In this document: piece after piece, positions 1-10,900 of the stretch
Position numbering within the stretch: the stretch's first letter is position 1
How the letters are laid out: each line of letters opens with the position of its first letter
Source: Bigelowiella natans CCMP2755
Lineage: Eukaryota > Cercozoa > Chlorarachniophyceae
Assembly (NCBI GenBank): GCA_000320545.1
Contig: ADNK01003091.1
Span: 1 to 27,055 of the forward strand
DNA: 27,055 nt
Direction: 5' to 3'
Notes under the pieces: model-generated
The model's input: the letters and a program-made list of their open reading frames with translations, nothing else
Database searches by the model: none
What the model was told of the DNA's origin: nothing
Program-made: the position numbers and the translations under genes

Positions 1-19
1 GTATAGTCTCTACGGCCTC

Positions 20-52
20 CCCCCCCCCCCTCTCTCTCTCCCTCTCTCTCTC
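20..52. repeat. C-run and (CT)n microsatellite
   Basis: A poly-C stretch is followed by CT repeats at the left window edge, downstream of the last exon seen of the multi-pass gene. Confidence 0.9.
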
Positions 53-141
53 CATCGGCAATACTTCGGAACGTTCGCATCAAAAGCATGCGTCCGCACA
101 TGCAAGTACGCTCGCGCGCTTTGCAGCAAGTATCCCACACA

Positions 142-170
142 AACACACACACACACACACACACACGCGG

Positions 171-209
<39 letters not shown>
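142..209. repeat. (CA)n and (TA)n microsatellites
   Basis: CA repeat at about 142-166 and TA repeat at about 178-208. On the minus strand they lie just after the GTAGGA donor at 225, hence intronic. Confidence 0.9.
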
Positions 210-213
<4 letters not shown>

Positions 214-225
214 TGTTTTTCCTAC

Positions 226-971
226 CCATAAACAGTGCCGAAATGGCAGCAAACGCCGTGAGGAATGGCGCGAGGAAACGAGCGGAGACATCCGATAAAC
301 CCATGTCCAGATACCCAAACCATCTTTCGGATGTGAATGGATCACAGCCAGCCGGACAAAAAAAGAGGAGGAAGAAGAAGAAGCAGCAGCAGCAATGACA
401 TCGAGAAGACGACGAAGATAATTACGAAACGGATCTATCCAAGAAAAACTCGCCAAAGACTGAAAAAAGCGACATGAAACATTGTTTTTATCATTTCACG
501 CGTGGTTTATATTTGGTGTTCGCTTCATGCGCGGAGGAGAGGAGGCGCGTGCGTGCGTGCCGTCACAACGGACATACAACATCGTGGAATCAACGGTCCA
601 ACGACCGGCCACACCGATAAATGATGAAGTAGAAGGTCAGGACTCCCGCACATGCTCCCAGGACTATCTGCCAGGCCTAAATTGGGAACAAGACAACTGA
701 TTCATTAACACACACACACATATATACTTTTTGATATGCTCGCAGCATTTCTAAAGGTTGGACCACCTTTCGCTGTAGTAAGAACCTCGCTGCTATAAAA
801 CCCTAATCACATCATGTATGCAGATTACGGCGTATGGGGGGGGGGGGGGGGGGGAGGGCATTTCCCACGATTGTGTGCTCAGAAATGCATGCCTCTACCT
901 ATAGTCTCTCCAAAGGAGCGTGTATGATAGTGCGTGTGCGTGCGCGTGTGCGTAAGTTGCTTTTTGGGACC

Positions 972-1010
<39 letters not shown>

Positions 1011-1360
1011 CATTTACGGTGGCCGCAGAGAGTAGGACGCCGTACCACTTCACACCGAGCAGAACCCCCCAGATTAGCCCCAACAGGCCCAGGGAAAGCT
1101 GAAACCCCGACTTGTGTGTGTCGCGCTCCTCGATACCTCGAAATCTAACAAAGAATTGCATAGCCATCAATGCGCGTGTGTGTGTGTGTGCGTGCGTGTG
1201 TGTGTGCGTAATTTTGTTTAATTGCGACGTACCTGATGGCCTTTTGGCCATACTGGACCGATACAAGGGAAACCTTTGAATGTCGCAATATTTGGCGCAT
1301 ACTCAAAATTAGTATATAGAAAGATAGATACATAGTCGTGTGGTGACGATGATGCCTTGA

Positions 1361-1425
<65 letters not shown>

Positions 1426-1915
1426 TTATCACACAATCAATCGCGACCATGCCGGAGAGAAGAAGCAGCGCTTGCGCGAGCATCGGCCGAGAATGGAAGA
1501 AGTATATGTACGCTCCGATCGAATGCCGCACCAGCTTTGTCTTTGCATCGATTGTACCACACGACAGCACACACGCACGTATAAGATCATATTTCAGCTA
1601 TTTCGTAACTACTGTGCATTGCGTATGGGTTGTGTGCAAGTAAGTGTGTGTGCGAGGGCGCGCGTGCTACGTGCGGAGAACAATGCAAGACCTGCACCGC
1701 GACGATGTCTACAAATATAATCCCAAATGCGATGAGCTTCTGCGCTTTCGCCCTGAGACGGCTAGGAACACTGGTCAGCCACCATAAACCACCCTAATAC
1801 GATGATGACGACACGGCACAACACACCACGAGCCAACGAGACGATGATGACGGTGATGATGCTTCTGAATGCATTCAAAGAAGCTCTCGCTCCTCCCCCC
1901 TCCTCCCCCCCCCAT

Positions 1916-1961
<46 letters not shown>

Positions 1962-2324
1962 CTCCCACTCCCAGTCTCTCGCTGGCACGCGCGAGCTGCT
2001 GTCACGTGAAACGACGTACGTCGCGTAAAAAAGAGCATTTACCTTATCTGCCCCGTCCTTGCTGGGGATATGCAGCATGACCGCAATCATCTGCGCGAAA
2101 ACACAAAAACCAAAGTTTTAGTGAGGAAGGACGGCATCTATGATATTCTCTGCCAGGCGGCACAGGGCTGCGGCGGTCGTATATATCCGAAGTGATGCTC
2201 AATCCTTGTTTCATTGAGAACGTGGCGTTTGCAAGTTTTCCCGACGACGACGACGACGACGACGACTCACCGGAATCGACCACAGTAGCAACATATCTAG
2301 GACACCTAGAATATTAAAAAATAA

Positions 2325-2360
<36 letters not shown>

Positions 2361-2364
2361 ATTC

Positions 2365-2413
<49 letters not shown>

Positions 2414-2915
2414 GAGTGCAATCAATCAATAATCGCCCATTTCTCCGTGATTGGCTGCCTGCTCACCGTCGAGAGAGAAGACCTCCGATTTCATCGTCGC
2501 GACATACACGAATACAGGGAAGAGAGGAACGAACACCGTGTGCAGCCAGAAGATATCTGCGATGTAGCAAAGCTGTCAGTGCGTGTGCGCGTGCGCCTTG
2601 ATTTCCTTTTTTCTTTTTGGATCGGTATGAGTTATAAGAGACCCGCGGGGACAATGTAATCGACGGCCTTTCTTCGCTTTCGCTGCTGCATCATAGTGCT
2701 TGCAGTAGGCCCCTCGTACTTAGGATCGTCCTCCTATACACCACATAAAATCCGGACAATGCTTTACACAAACGCTATCGTTATCAGCAGCAGCAGCAGC
2801 AGCAGCAGCAGCAAAGTTAGGCAAATGCCCTCGCGTGTGGCTGGCTGCTCTGGCTCATGATGGGCGTGCATTGTCGGTGTTGTGAAGTCAACACACACGC
2901 ACACACACACACACG

Positions 2916-2963
<48 letters not shown>

Positions 2964-3302
2964 CAACATTTGGAAGAAGTTATACCGGTCTTTTCCCTTT
3001 TGAATGTTTCGTGCTTGCGACCTAATGTTCCGAGCACAGCATACAAAAACATTACACATATGTATCCACCATTATGCCATGCAGAATCGTAAGGTGACGA
3101 TCGACGACCACTAATCGGTAGCAGATGGCGAGGAGGATGGAGAAAGAGAAGCATCCTGCATACATACCTGAAGGACGACACACGCAATATATACCCAACA
3201 TCAGAACCACAACAACATTTCGGTCTCTTCTTGCCCATTTGGAGGCGAGGGCCGATTTACCTATGGCTGATGTGATGCCCCAACACCAGACAGCCTGGTG
3301 AT

Positions 3303-3336
<34 letters not shown>

Positions 3337-3405
3337 GATCATAATCGTAGAGAAAAAATCAATCAAATAAATAACGGTAAACAGCAGCTTCTCTAGGCTG
3401 GAGAT

Positions 3406-3459
<54 letters not shown>

Positions 3460-3979
3460 TGTTTAGCAACATTGCATGAGATGAATATAAAATAAAGGCC
3501 TATCAAGGCATCATATTTCGAAAGAAGTGTTATTTTTCGCCCAGGGGCACGTATATTGCGCCATGTCACACTCAGCAAAACCATGATGACCCTTGGTCAG
3601 TGTTGATTGGTTTTCATGTGTGCTTCTTCTTCTTCTTCTTCTTCTTCTTCTTCTTCTTCTTCTTCTTCTTCTTCGTAAAGAAAAGACCGCTGCCGGTAGC
3701 GACACAGTAGACAACAGCAGCATTTCAAGAAACGGCCTGTATTTGCCCATTCCAAAGCATCAGTTAGTGAGGCAGAGAGAAGGGGAAGGCGTGTATGAGG
3801 GGGGGGGGGGGGGGGGGGGGTGGAGGGGGCTTGAGAATTTATAGACACGTAATGTATACTACCTCCTCATATACAAAAAAATAAAAGCTACTACTACCCT
3901 GATCCTTCTTTCTGCACCCATTGCACGTGCAGCGTTGCCTTAAATATATATATATATATATATATATTGTTTATCCTGT

Positions 3980-4053
<74 letters not shown>

Positions 4054-4922
4054 AGCTGAGGCATGATCGTAGGTACAACGAATACAATTGCAACACATCC
4101 ACTACATACCCAAAGCGCAGCAAGGACTTGGAACACCGTTGTGTTGAATAAGAGGAAGATGTTGGAAGGACCAAAAGGCATATGGCTGATAATTATAGAT
4201 ACATTTCTTCGATCCCATATCTGCAAATCGGCATGTCTCCTTTCGTGTTGCGCAAGTCTATCTAAACAACATTAGGCACCACAAAGCATTGCCAACAGCA
4301 TCCCCGCTATTCAGGGAGCACATGGCGGTCACTTCTGCAACCTTAGGAAGATGATGAAGGACGCGAATATCTCTGCAAATGTCGTGAGCCACATAACGGA
4401 CAGTGCGGCCTGTCGTCAACGTGGTATATGTTTCAAACAACAACTATCGAAAGATTTCATGCAAACAGCCTCTTTGCCCGTCCCCCCCCCCCCCCCTGTC
4501 TCAGCCACCTACGATCACTAACCTCGGTAACCCGGAGCAGGTCAAGAAGGTATCCGATCATTACTCCCAGCACCATTATCCCCACCATTACCTGCATTAA
4601 CATTAGGGGTGGGACATGTCACAACGAGTAATGCTACGAGTGAAAGATCCTCTGTTTCGCTGAAGCTCGCTGGCTTGCTTGCCGCCGCCCACCTGGCCTC
4701 CGTAGGACAGGATCACGGAGTATCCAACACCAAAGAGCACCGACAGGGTCAGGTCATACGGCAGTGCCACGAATGTGCTCTCTTGTATTCTGTGAGAATA
4801 GAGAATCGTCATCATGTTGAAGCACCCTTCGCTTTTGTTCAGATGTGCAACCTCTTCGCTCTCAGCCTATCGCGCCGATACGTTTGCATGCGATCGCTCT
4901 GTCCGTAATTCCAATCGCTCAT
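226..4922 (-). CDS. Multi-pass membrane protein, about 13 hydrophobic spans, 18 exons, cut at left edge
   Basis: I do not recognise the family. Exons (minus, in order): 4852-4922, 4693-4789, 4523-4591, 4342-4409, 4110-4185, 3898-3938, 3736 to about 3600-3690 (end unresolved), 3261-3294, 3058-3167, 2770-2829, 2467-2572, 2271-2305, 2043-2090, 1433-1540, 1233-1301, 1018-1128, 615-676, 226-323. Nearly all junctions keep phase and GT-AG ends. The likely start, MSDWNYGQSD, is a short hydrophilic N-terminus ending in basic residues. Spans follow, such as FVALPYDLTLSVLFGVGYSV, VMVGIMVLGVMIGYLLDLL, VFVPLFPVFVYVATM, LSLGLLGLIWGVLLGVKWYG and WQIVLGACAGVLTFYFIIY. An upstream in-frame ATG at 5087 would add a Val/Leu-rich stretch, which I doubt. 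The exon after 3736 has an uncertain 3' end, because the next exon needs phase 0. The C-terminus lies beyond base 1. A transporter or polytopic receptor is possible; function unknown. Confidence 0.75.
836..1009. repeat. Poly-G run (836-854) and (GT)n (975-1009)
   Basis: Both lie in the multi-pass gene intron between exons 1018-1128 and 615-676. The GT run (CA on the coding strand) starts within about 10 bases of the donor. Confidence 0.9.
1364..1423. repeat. Compound (CT)n(GT)n microsatellite
   Basis: Intronic in the multi-pass gene, between exons 1433-1540 and 1233-1301, starting 10 bases from the donor. Confidence 0.9.
1919..1954. repeat. (CT)n microsatellite
   Basis: Intronic in the multi-pass gene, between exons 2043-2090 and 1433-1540. 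It is (GA)n on the coding strand. Confidence 0.9.
2329..2409. repeat. (TA)n and (GA)n microsatellites
   Basis: TA at 2329-2357 and GA at 2367-2409, within the intron between exons 2467-2572 and 2271-2305. The GA run is CT on the coding strand. Confidence 0.9.
2785..2811. repeat. Translated (CAG)9 / (CTG)9 repeat
   Basis: Nine CAG units on plus, read as CTG on minus in exon 2770-2829. They give ten consecutive Leu (with the flanking TTG) inside a predicted membrane span. Confidence 0.8.
2890..2962. repeat. Compound (CA)n(GA)n microsatellite
   Basis: Intron between exons 3058-3167 and 2770-2829 of the multi-pass gene. Interrupted CA, then GA. Confidence 0.9.
3302..3463. repeat. (ATG)n at 3302-3335 and (CT)n(GT)n at 3410-3463
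   Basis: The ATG-type repeat ends about 8 bases upstream of the acceptor of exon 3261-3294 (CAT on the coding strand). The dinucleotide tract lies in the same intron. Confidence 0.9.
3623..3674. repeat. (CTT)n / (GAA)n repeat, about 17 units
   Basis: Directly after the hydrophobic part of exon 3736. If translated in the frame used, it gives about 17 Arg. If the donor lies before it, it is intronic. Confidence 0.9.
3799..3820. repeat. Poly-G run of 22 bases
   Basis: In the intron between exons 3898-3938 and 3736-. A length this long is prone to assembly error. Confidence 0.9.
3944..4051. repeat. (TA)n and compound (GT)n(GA)n microsatellites
   Basis: TA at 3944-3967, then GT and GA at 3978-4051, filling most of the intron between exons 4110-4185 and 3898-3938. 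The TA run ends a few bases before the acceptor. Confidence 0.9.
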
Positions 4923-5432
4923 CGCTCGCGTGTGGCGGGAGGGGGGGGGGGGCAAGGAGGAGGGGGCAAGGGAGCGGGCGGAGAGCAGCTCTCGAGCGAT
5001 CAGTACGGACGAATGTTGTCCTTGGACTTTCGGACAACAATCGACAACAACAACAACAATCGACAACAACATCAACATCAACAACAATCAGTCAACCTCA
5101 AAGCGCCGCGTAAAATGAGGCATATTTTCGCAGATTTTTTAGCTTATAAATTATTCAATTCGGAAAACTATTTTCCGCTTACCCCCTGCACCGGAGCGTC
5201 CGCACTTTGCAAATCAATTTCCCTCTAGATTTCGATTTCGATGAATTATTTCCTAAAAAAGGAGAAGCGACAGACGAAGCCGGCTGGGTTTCATTATCTA
5301 TCCCCACCAGAGCACCTAACAGGTTTGCGGCGCTGTGGGGAGGATCTGTTGAGAGGGGGCGGGCGAGGAGGCGGGCGGGGGAGACACAGGGTTGCTCATA
5401 CACGGTTTTCCCATTTTACAGGAGAAATAATA
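4923..5432. promoter_or_regulatory. Divergent intergenic region between the multi-pass gene and the signal-anchor gene
   Basis: No convincing exon is visible. The stretch separates the minus-strand start at 4922 from a plus-strand start at 5433, so both promoters and 5' leaders should lie here. It holds a G-rich tract (4939-4970), a CAA-rich stretch (5042-5090) and an AT-rich patch (5110-5170). Open frames over the CAA tract (Asn/Gln-rich on plus, Leu/Val-rich on minus) look like repeat shadows. No clear TATA box was identified. Confidence 0.4.
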
Positions 5433-5932
5433 ATGGATGCGGAAGCACTGGTGAGGCGCCCTGGGCGCTCTTCAACATCCTCGGGGCTCCTCCTCCTCCT
5501 CCTCCTCCTCTCGTTACTGGGACTCGCCGTGGTCTTCATCGCCGAGCCCGCCCCCCGCCAAGCCCTTACGAGCAATAGTGTTGGCAGCACAAGGACGATT
5601 GTGAGCCAGGAGTTCTCGTCAACTCAATCCAGGTGGGTGATGGTAATCCTCTGCGTCTGTCCCTTATGTAACCGGGAAAACAGGGTCGAAGAGGCGGTCT
5701 GAGCAATGTGCTGCCAGCAGTGGCATTGCTGCCACTATTAGCAGCAGCAATGACAGCGTGAATAGGAGGGCCCTAAAGCAGCACTGACGGTCTTGTGTTT
5801 TTCCTGATGCTTCCCCACTCCCCCATCATCGTCATCCAGGACGGCAGCTGAGTGCCTCGATGGGGAGGGTGTGGGAAAGGGAAGGATGCTGCCGAATCGT
5901 CGACTGTCTCTTGCAATGGCTCTCAGACTGTA
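5433..5932 (+). CDS. N-terminal part of a signal-anchor (type II-like) membrane protein
   Basis: Exon 5433-5632 starts at ATG after a TTTTACAG-like acceptor. It encodes a basic N-terminus (about residues 7-12), then LLLLLLLLSLLGLAVVFIAE, a strong signal anchor or uncleaved signal peptide, then a Ser/Thr-rich stretch. A phase-2 GTGGGT donor ends it. The best phase match is the exon at 5841-5932, which starts at a CCAG acceptor and ends at an ACT|GTAAGA donor. An alternative exon at 5721 is also in phase but soon meets a stop at 5784. The (CTC)n run at 5490-5509 encodes part of the Leu run and may vary in length. No family is recognised. It may be the 5' end of the acidic gene at 6434-6931, but I could not join them in phase. 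Bases 5933-6433 hold a CT/CA repeat and no exon I trust; a weak open stretch lies at 6094-6192. Confidence 0.45.
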
Positions 5933-5947
5933 AGAACAGTCCACATT

Positions 5948-5951
<4 letters not shown>

Positions 5952-5992
<41 letters not shown>

Positions 5993-6009
5993 CCACACAC
6001 ACACACACC
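5952..6009. repeat. (CT)n and (CA)n microsatellite
   Basis: CT at 5952-5990 and CA at 5994-6009, shortly after the GTAAGA donor at 5933. Probably intronic on the plus strand. Confidence 0.9.
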
Positions 6010-6433
6010 ATCGGATTCTCCCTGTCTTTGTTTGTTTCTATGTGTGGGTGGGGCGAAAGTAGCGAGGGCTTAACGAGAGAGAGAAACACCACAGTTGTGT
6101 GGGTGCATGATGCGGCAAAGGGCTGCTCTCCTCTACTGTCGCCGCTGAAAATGAGCGCGCGCTATTTCTCACTAAATTCACTAATATCTATCAGGTCGGG
6201 CGGCATAAGGGTTGGTGCATAGCGCTCACGCGATTGCGAACGACTTTTTTGTGGACTATTGTGTTGATTTTGTCATGTCGATTGTGCGGCCAAAACCTTC
6301 AACAAGCTACTACTAAATATAGATGCTGAGCTGCAACTGAACAGTTGCGAGCACATTTGAATGAAACCCTAGGGGAGCGAGGTGTACTTACTGTTACTGC
6401 TATTGTCATTCTCGCTGTATTATTTCACCGAAG

Positions 6434-6694
6434 GCCTCAGCGGGTGATGATGACGACGAGGAGGAGGATGGGCCTGTTGAAGCAGCGCTTCGCGATGAAG
6501 AAGATGTGAGGATGAGAAGGGCTAGGGGAGGAGGGAAATTAAAGCTCTTATTCTTTACCCACGAGCCATGATATACTTTTCCGTTTTGTGTTGTAACAGG
6601 AGGAGGATAGCGATCCTGATTTCGACCCCGATGAGGATGTAAATGACGATCATACGCGCGTCCATAAAAACTATTATTATATACAGAAATATAC

Positions 6695-6726
<32 letters not shown>

Positions 6727-6931
6727 GTTCTCATAGCATCACCCTTTTCCTTGCCTTGGACAGGATGATGATCAGGATGAGAACGACGGTGATGATGACG
6801 ACGACGATGACGATGATGATGACGACGATGAGGAAAACTATGACGATGAAGATGGCGATGGAGAGGAGGAGGACGACGAAGAAGAGCCACCGAGAAAATC
6901 AAAAAGAAGAACAAAAAGGGCTAGGAGATGA
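6434..6931 (+). CDS. C-terminal exons of a highly acidic protein with a basic tail
   Basis: Three phase-0 exons are clear: 6434-6505 (24 codons), 6600-6638 (13 codons) and 6764-6931 (56 codons including the TGA stop). Each has an AG acceptor, and the first two end in GTGAGG and GTAAAT donors. The peptide is a long Asp/Glu tract containing EEDSDPDFDPDED. It ends in a basic cluster, PPRKSKRRTKRARR, that looks like a nuclear localisation signal. Acidic tails of this kind are common in histone chaperones, chromatin factors and nucleolar proteins, so a nuclear role is a reasonable inference, but no globular domain is visible here. Upstream exons are not resolved. The GAT/GAC-rich final exon is effectively a translated trinucleotide repeat and probably varies in length. 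Confidence 0.7.
6701..6725. repeat. (GT)n microsatellite
   Basis: In the intron before the last exon (6764-6931) of the acidic gene. Confidence 0.9.
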
Positions 6932-7940
6932 ATAGTAGGGTATTTCTACTCGCCTCACGTTCAGAAAGGCTGCAATCTAGCAATGCATTGAATCTTCAAT
7001 CCAGAGTTGATCACTCCCACAAAGAAAATTTAGAATGCGCGCACATCTAGATGTGTACATCTGGCCGCTATGCAGGCTAACTAGCAGGTGCAATTCCAAA
7101 GCCTCATCATCGCTTCACCTGCATGATGTGTTGCATCTTGCGATACGGCAACACGCAGGGTGGCAGTGACCAGTCATTGAGATGCAAGTGTGCGTACGCA
7201 CTGAACTACAGCAATGCTAGAATGGTTCGATATATGAATAGACGTAGCGTTCTAGCGTTTCATGCAGCCTAGCTAGCTAGCTGCGCATGCATCGCTAGAT
7301 TGTTTGACACTCTCATCAATCAAGCTTACGTGCAGGCTAGCAGGCATGTCTAGATGTTACATTGCTCTCATCCTATCTAGCTATCCTAGCATCTAGCAGA
7401 AACACATAGACACGAAAGACAAGTGCCTTGTGTTCATCTAGCAACAGCCACGATCAACGTACAATCGATACCCAGCTATTCTGACTTTCTAGCTTGTGTC
7501 CTTGGCTACACGACCAAGGTGCGTGGGCTTCATTGATGGAAAGCGCTCTGCGCGCTTTTGTTCGCTTATATTACTTCTAAAATTTTATTACAACCAGACA
7601 AATACCAAATACATTAAAACATGATGCTTAATTGAATTAACTAATTAACATAAGCCCAAAAAGTTCGCATTGTTGAGTGGAGAACATTGTATTTCACAAC
7701 TACTTTATGAAAATGAGAACGTTCGCTGGAACTAATGACCATGTTTATTAGGCTATTAGGAAGCATGTTCCATCCATCTGCAATAAAGCTAAATAAATAC
7801 CGTAATTACTCCGCAACTACAATGACGCATCACTATTCGTATAATGTATGGGGGCTTTCACTACTGAGGTTCAGAAGTGAAAGAAAACAATTTGCTCGTT
7901 GTCCAGTGACATGTCTGCATTTTATATCCAACGATTAGAA
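6932..7940. other. Convergent intergenic spacer, CTAG/TGCA-rich, with candidate poly(A) signals
   Basis: No gene seen. This lies between the plus-strand stop at 6931 and the minus-strand stop at 7941, so it holds both 3' ends. From about 7020 to 7500 it is unusually dense in CTAG, TGCA and GCATGC words, including a CTAGCTAGCTAGC run near 7270. Downstream of the minus gene, AATAAA occurs on the minus strand at 7749-7744 (about 190 bases past the stop) and again at 7589-7584. Either could be its poly(A) signal. Confidence 0.5.
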
Positions 7941-10900
7941 TCAACAATGGATTTGGAATATTAGGTTAGGATTGCAAAATACACGCATAAAGGTAGGTAC
8001 CACGCGTGTAGATTTGGAATCGAATAGAGATGGGCTGGGATCACAGTCGATCACCTGGCAATATAATCTAAGTTGTGAACGAAATCTCTCGGCCCTTCGG
8101 CGAACAACGAAGGCACCTTTGCATGGGTGTCACCAATGTGGAAATCTTTGTTGAAGAAGACGTACGGCTCTGCTTCTAAATACTTTACTAACGATTCCTG
8201 AGAACGACTATGTAATGATACAGTGCACCATACTCGAAGATTAGTATGCTCTTGCCTTAAGATTGTGTCGAACGTCATGCATTCTTCTTGCAAAGTTAGA
8301 TCTGTGGTGGTGGTGGCACATATCAAGATAAACTAAACAATGTAGTTCTCGCCGACGTACCGCACTGTGAGATTCATTGTCGTACAAAGATCCTCCCACT
8401 CCCTCATACCCTGAAGGTCTTCCTGTCACAGCACAACAATATGCGGTATGCACATGCACATTCGTGGTCACGGTTGAGAAGTCATTCCCCCGACTACCTG
8501 GTAAGAGTCGACATGCCTTAAGACTCTGCTCGAACAAATGCTGTCGCCTATCATCCGCATTTCCTATGATTGATTTTGTGAGATTCACTCAATTTCAACG
8601 AAGTGTCGTTTGTATCGATTACCTCCATGTTCAGGTTGCAGTTAGCAAAGTGTACTGCGGCGAGAGTAACATTCTCTTGTAATGCTTGGCTAAAATTGCG
8701 CGCGGCCTGGGAGCAACAGTTAAGCACAGTACGATGTAATCTCGAGATTCCATGAGTTCTCGTCAGAAATTTGAGTCTTCCTCAATCTTGTGATATGACC
8801 TTGTAGCTAGCCGTAAATCGGTATCCGAAATTGTTTCTATTCATCTTCAAACACTTCATCCCTACATGGAATGAGGTGTGTATCTTTTGTTTCGTAGAAA
8901 TAGCGTGAGGTTACCTTTATTCTTCGAGACCATCTCGCATACAGCCAGCGCTCCTTCGTGGCCGAACCCCTGGGTGCGGGGACGAGTTCATTGGTGGTGA
9001 GAGAGATGTAGGAAGCAAGAATTACCGTTTGGGAGATATTGAGCGATTTCAATTTGCTATTCTGACACATTGCTCTGCATATGTGAACGACCCCTTGATC
9101 ATCTAGCGGGTTTCCTCGCAAGTCAAGGACCTGCAATGATGATCGCATGTTGTAAATCATCGTGTGGAGGTGAAGCACCGGTGCTCTTATACCGACAGAC
9201 GAGCATCAACACCCCGGAGAACATTTGCTAAAGCCTGCGCGCCTTTCGAACCTGCGTGTGTTACTCCATTCAAGTTTCATTAGCAAGAGATGGCCATATG
9301 CGAGAAAGCGCTTACCAATTTCGTTCCAACCAATATCTAACCAATTTAAGGTAGGGGCTTGCTCAAGGCCTGCCGTTTCAATGAAGAGATAAATACTCAT
9401 TAGCGACGTAATGTTGCACCTGTTACAAAGCACTAGAGACGATTGTAAGCATGCACACCTCTCGCTAGAGTTCGCGCTCCCGCATCGTCAATCCGGCAGC
9501 TGAACGAGAGCACGGTTTGTCTTCTCGTCAGGCAAAGGTTATATCCAGTAAGATGATAATTCTACCGAGAAATTTTCAGAGTTGCCAAAGAGACTGCCTC
9601 AGATAGCGCCCGAACAAGAAACTTATCTTGAGATTCCTATCAAAAACGAATTATTTTCAAATAGAAATAGACCATTCTAGAGGGGAGGGCTTGTGTTTTA
9701 TATGTTCGATGTATGACCCGCCTTCCCTCCCCACCCCACACTCCTCCCGTAGTACGCGGATAGTACAATGTTTTGGAAGGCAGATGCGTTTTGGGAAAGA
9801 TCTAGGTGGTCAATTGTAGTCGTCCGTTCTCTCAGAACGAGTAGTAGAACATTCAACCTAAAAGTAAATGTTTTTGTTAAAGATCTCTCCAGTCAAAGCT
9901 TGATGATGATAAGGATGATAATACCCTGAATGGTCAAACTGGTTATCCCGAAGATCAAGTGCTCTAACAGAGCTGAATGAAGACCTACGAACCCATATCC
10001 CATCAGAATTCCAAACACTGAGTGATTAATATGAATCACCCGATGGCCCATGCGACGTGTTCCACCTAATTATCGGTGTGCATTAAATATTCGTCCGCAA
10101 ATCCTTTGAAATAAACGGAATGCGTGCTCTGCGATTTAAAATATTTTCTTCGGCCATCTAGCTACTGATCTGTTCTCTAGTATTTCAAACAAAAAGAGTT
10201 ACCTCGTGGTTTCCGAGCCCTCTTGAGGCCAGAGAGACTCGTCTGTCTGTTAACGGCATAACCTAGAATAATCGTAATATGTGAAACTATGAGGTTTTTA
10301 TCCACGATGCATTAAACATTAAACTTGTTTAGCACTCACTGCATATTTCCTTGGATCAAAACCAGCGAATCTGCATACACAGACACAATGGAGCTGAACT
10401 GATAGATGACTATATCGTGTAACACATCGAAATTACAATGGATCAGAGTCGTCTTCAAGAAATGTCATGTGTTCCCTAGCGCCGCCTTTTGTAATAGATT
10501 TGTCAGATTCACCATAATATGTTGAATTTTTTCCACAATACCAAGGATGAAGAGAATGTCAATCTTTACGTGAGCAATAACCCGACCCTTGTGGCTGCAT
10601 AAGGTAGGCGAGGTTTGCAGGCTATGAAAAGGGTATTATGAAGTTCACTTTACCGAACGTTATTCGCTGGTACCAATGCGAGCCATCGAGAACTATATCG
10701 ACCATTTTGAGATTCCACCTAAAGGTTAATTATCTGTTTTATGTCTTCGTTTTTATACGCAATACGTGCCGTGATGTCGTCACCTGTCTCAGCGACAAAC
10801 ATGCAGTCCCAACCTCGTTGCCCTTATCATTGCATAGACCGACTCGTAATGCAGGCAGTTGACCTAACAGCAGTACAGGTCGTTATGCTGGAGCACCCCC

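Noticed and set aside
10-456. 148-codon minus-strand frame with Ser and Tyr-Ile runs
   Set aside because: The runs are repeat translations. A different frame in 226-323 continues the membrane protein in phase.
895-1266. His-Thr repeat proteins read through CA/GT tracts
   Set aside because: Repeat artefacts. The real exon 1018-1128 uses part of this frame but is spliced out of the repeats.
4839-5087. N-terminal extension of the multi-pass gene starting at ATG 5087
   Set aside because: The Leu/Val run is the complement of a CAA repeat and the following Ser/Pro stretch is low complexity. The ATG at 4922 gives a cleaner start. Not fully excluded.
5241-5702. Whole 154-codon plus-strand frame as one exon
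   Set aside because: The part before 5433 is low-complexity Gly/Arg, and the part after 5632 follows a good GTGGGT donor. Only the middle is supported.
8117-10262. NLR/NBS-LRR immune receptor
   Set aside because: No NB-ARC or NACHT P-loop is seen. The LRRs are the C-terminal part of the DENN-DEP-C2 protein.
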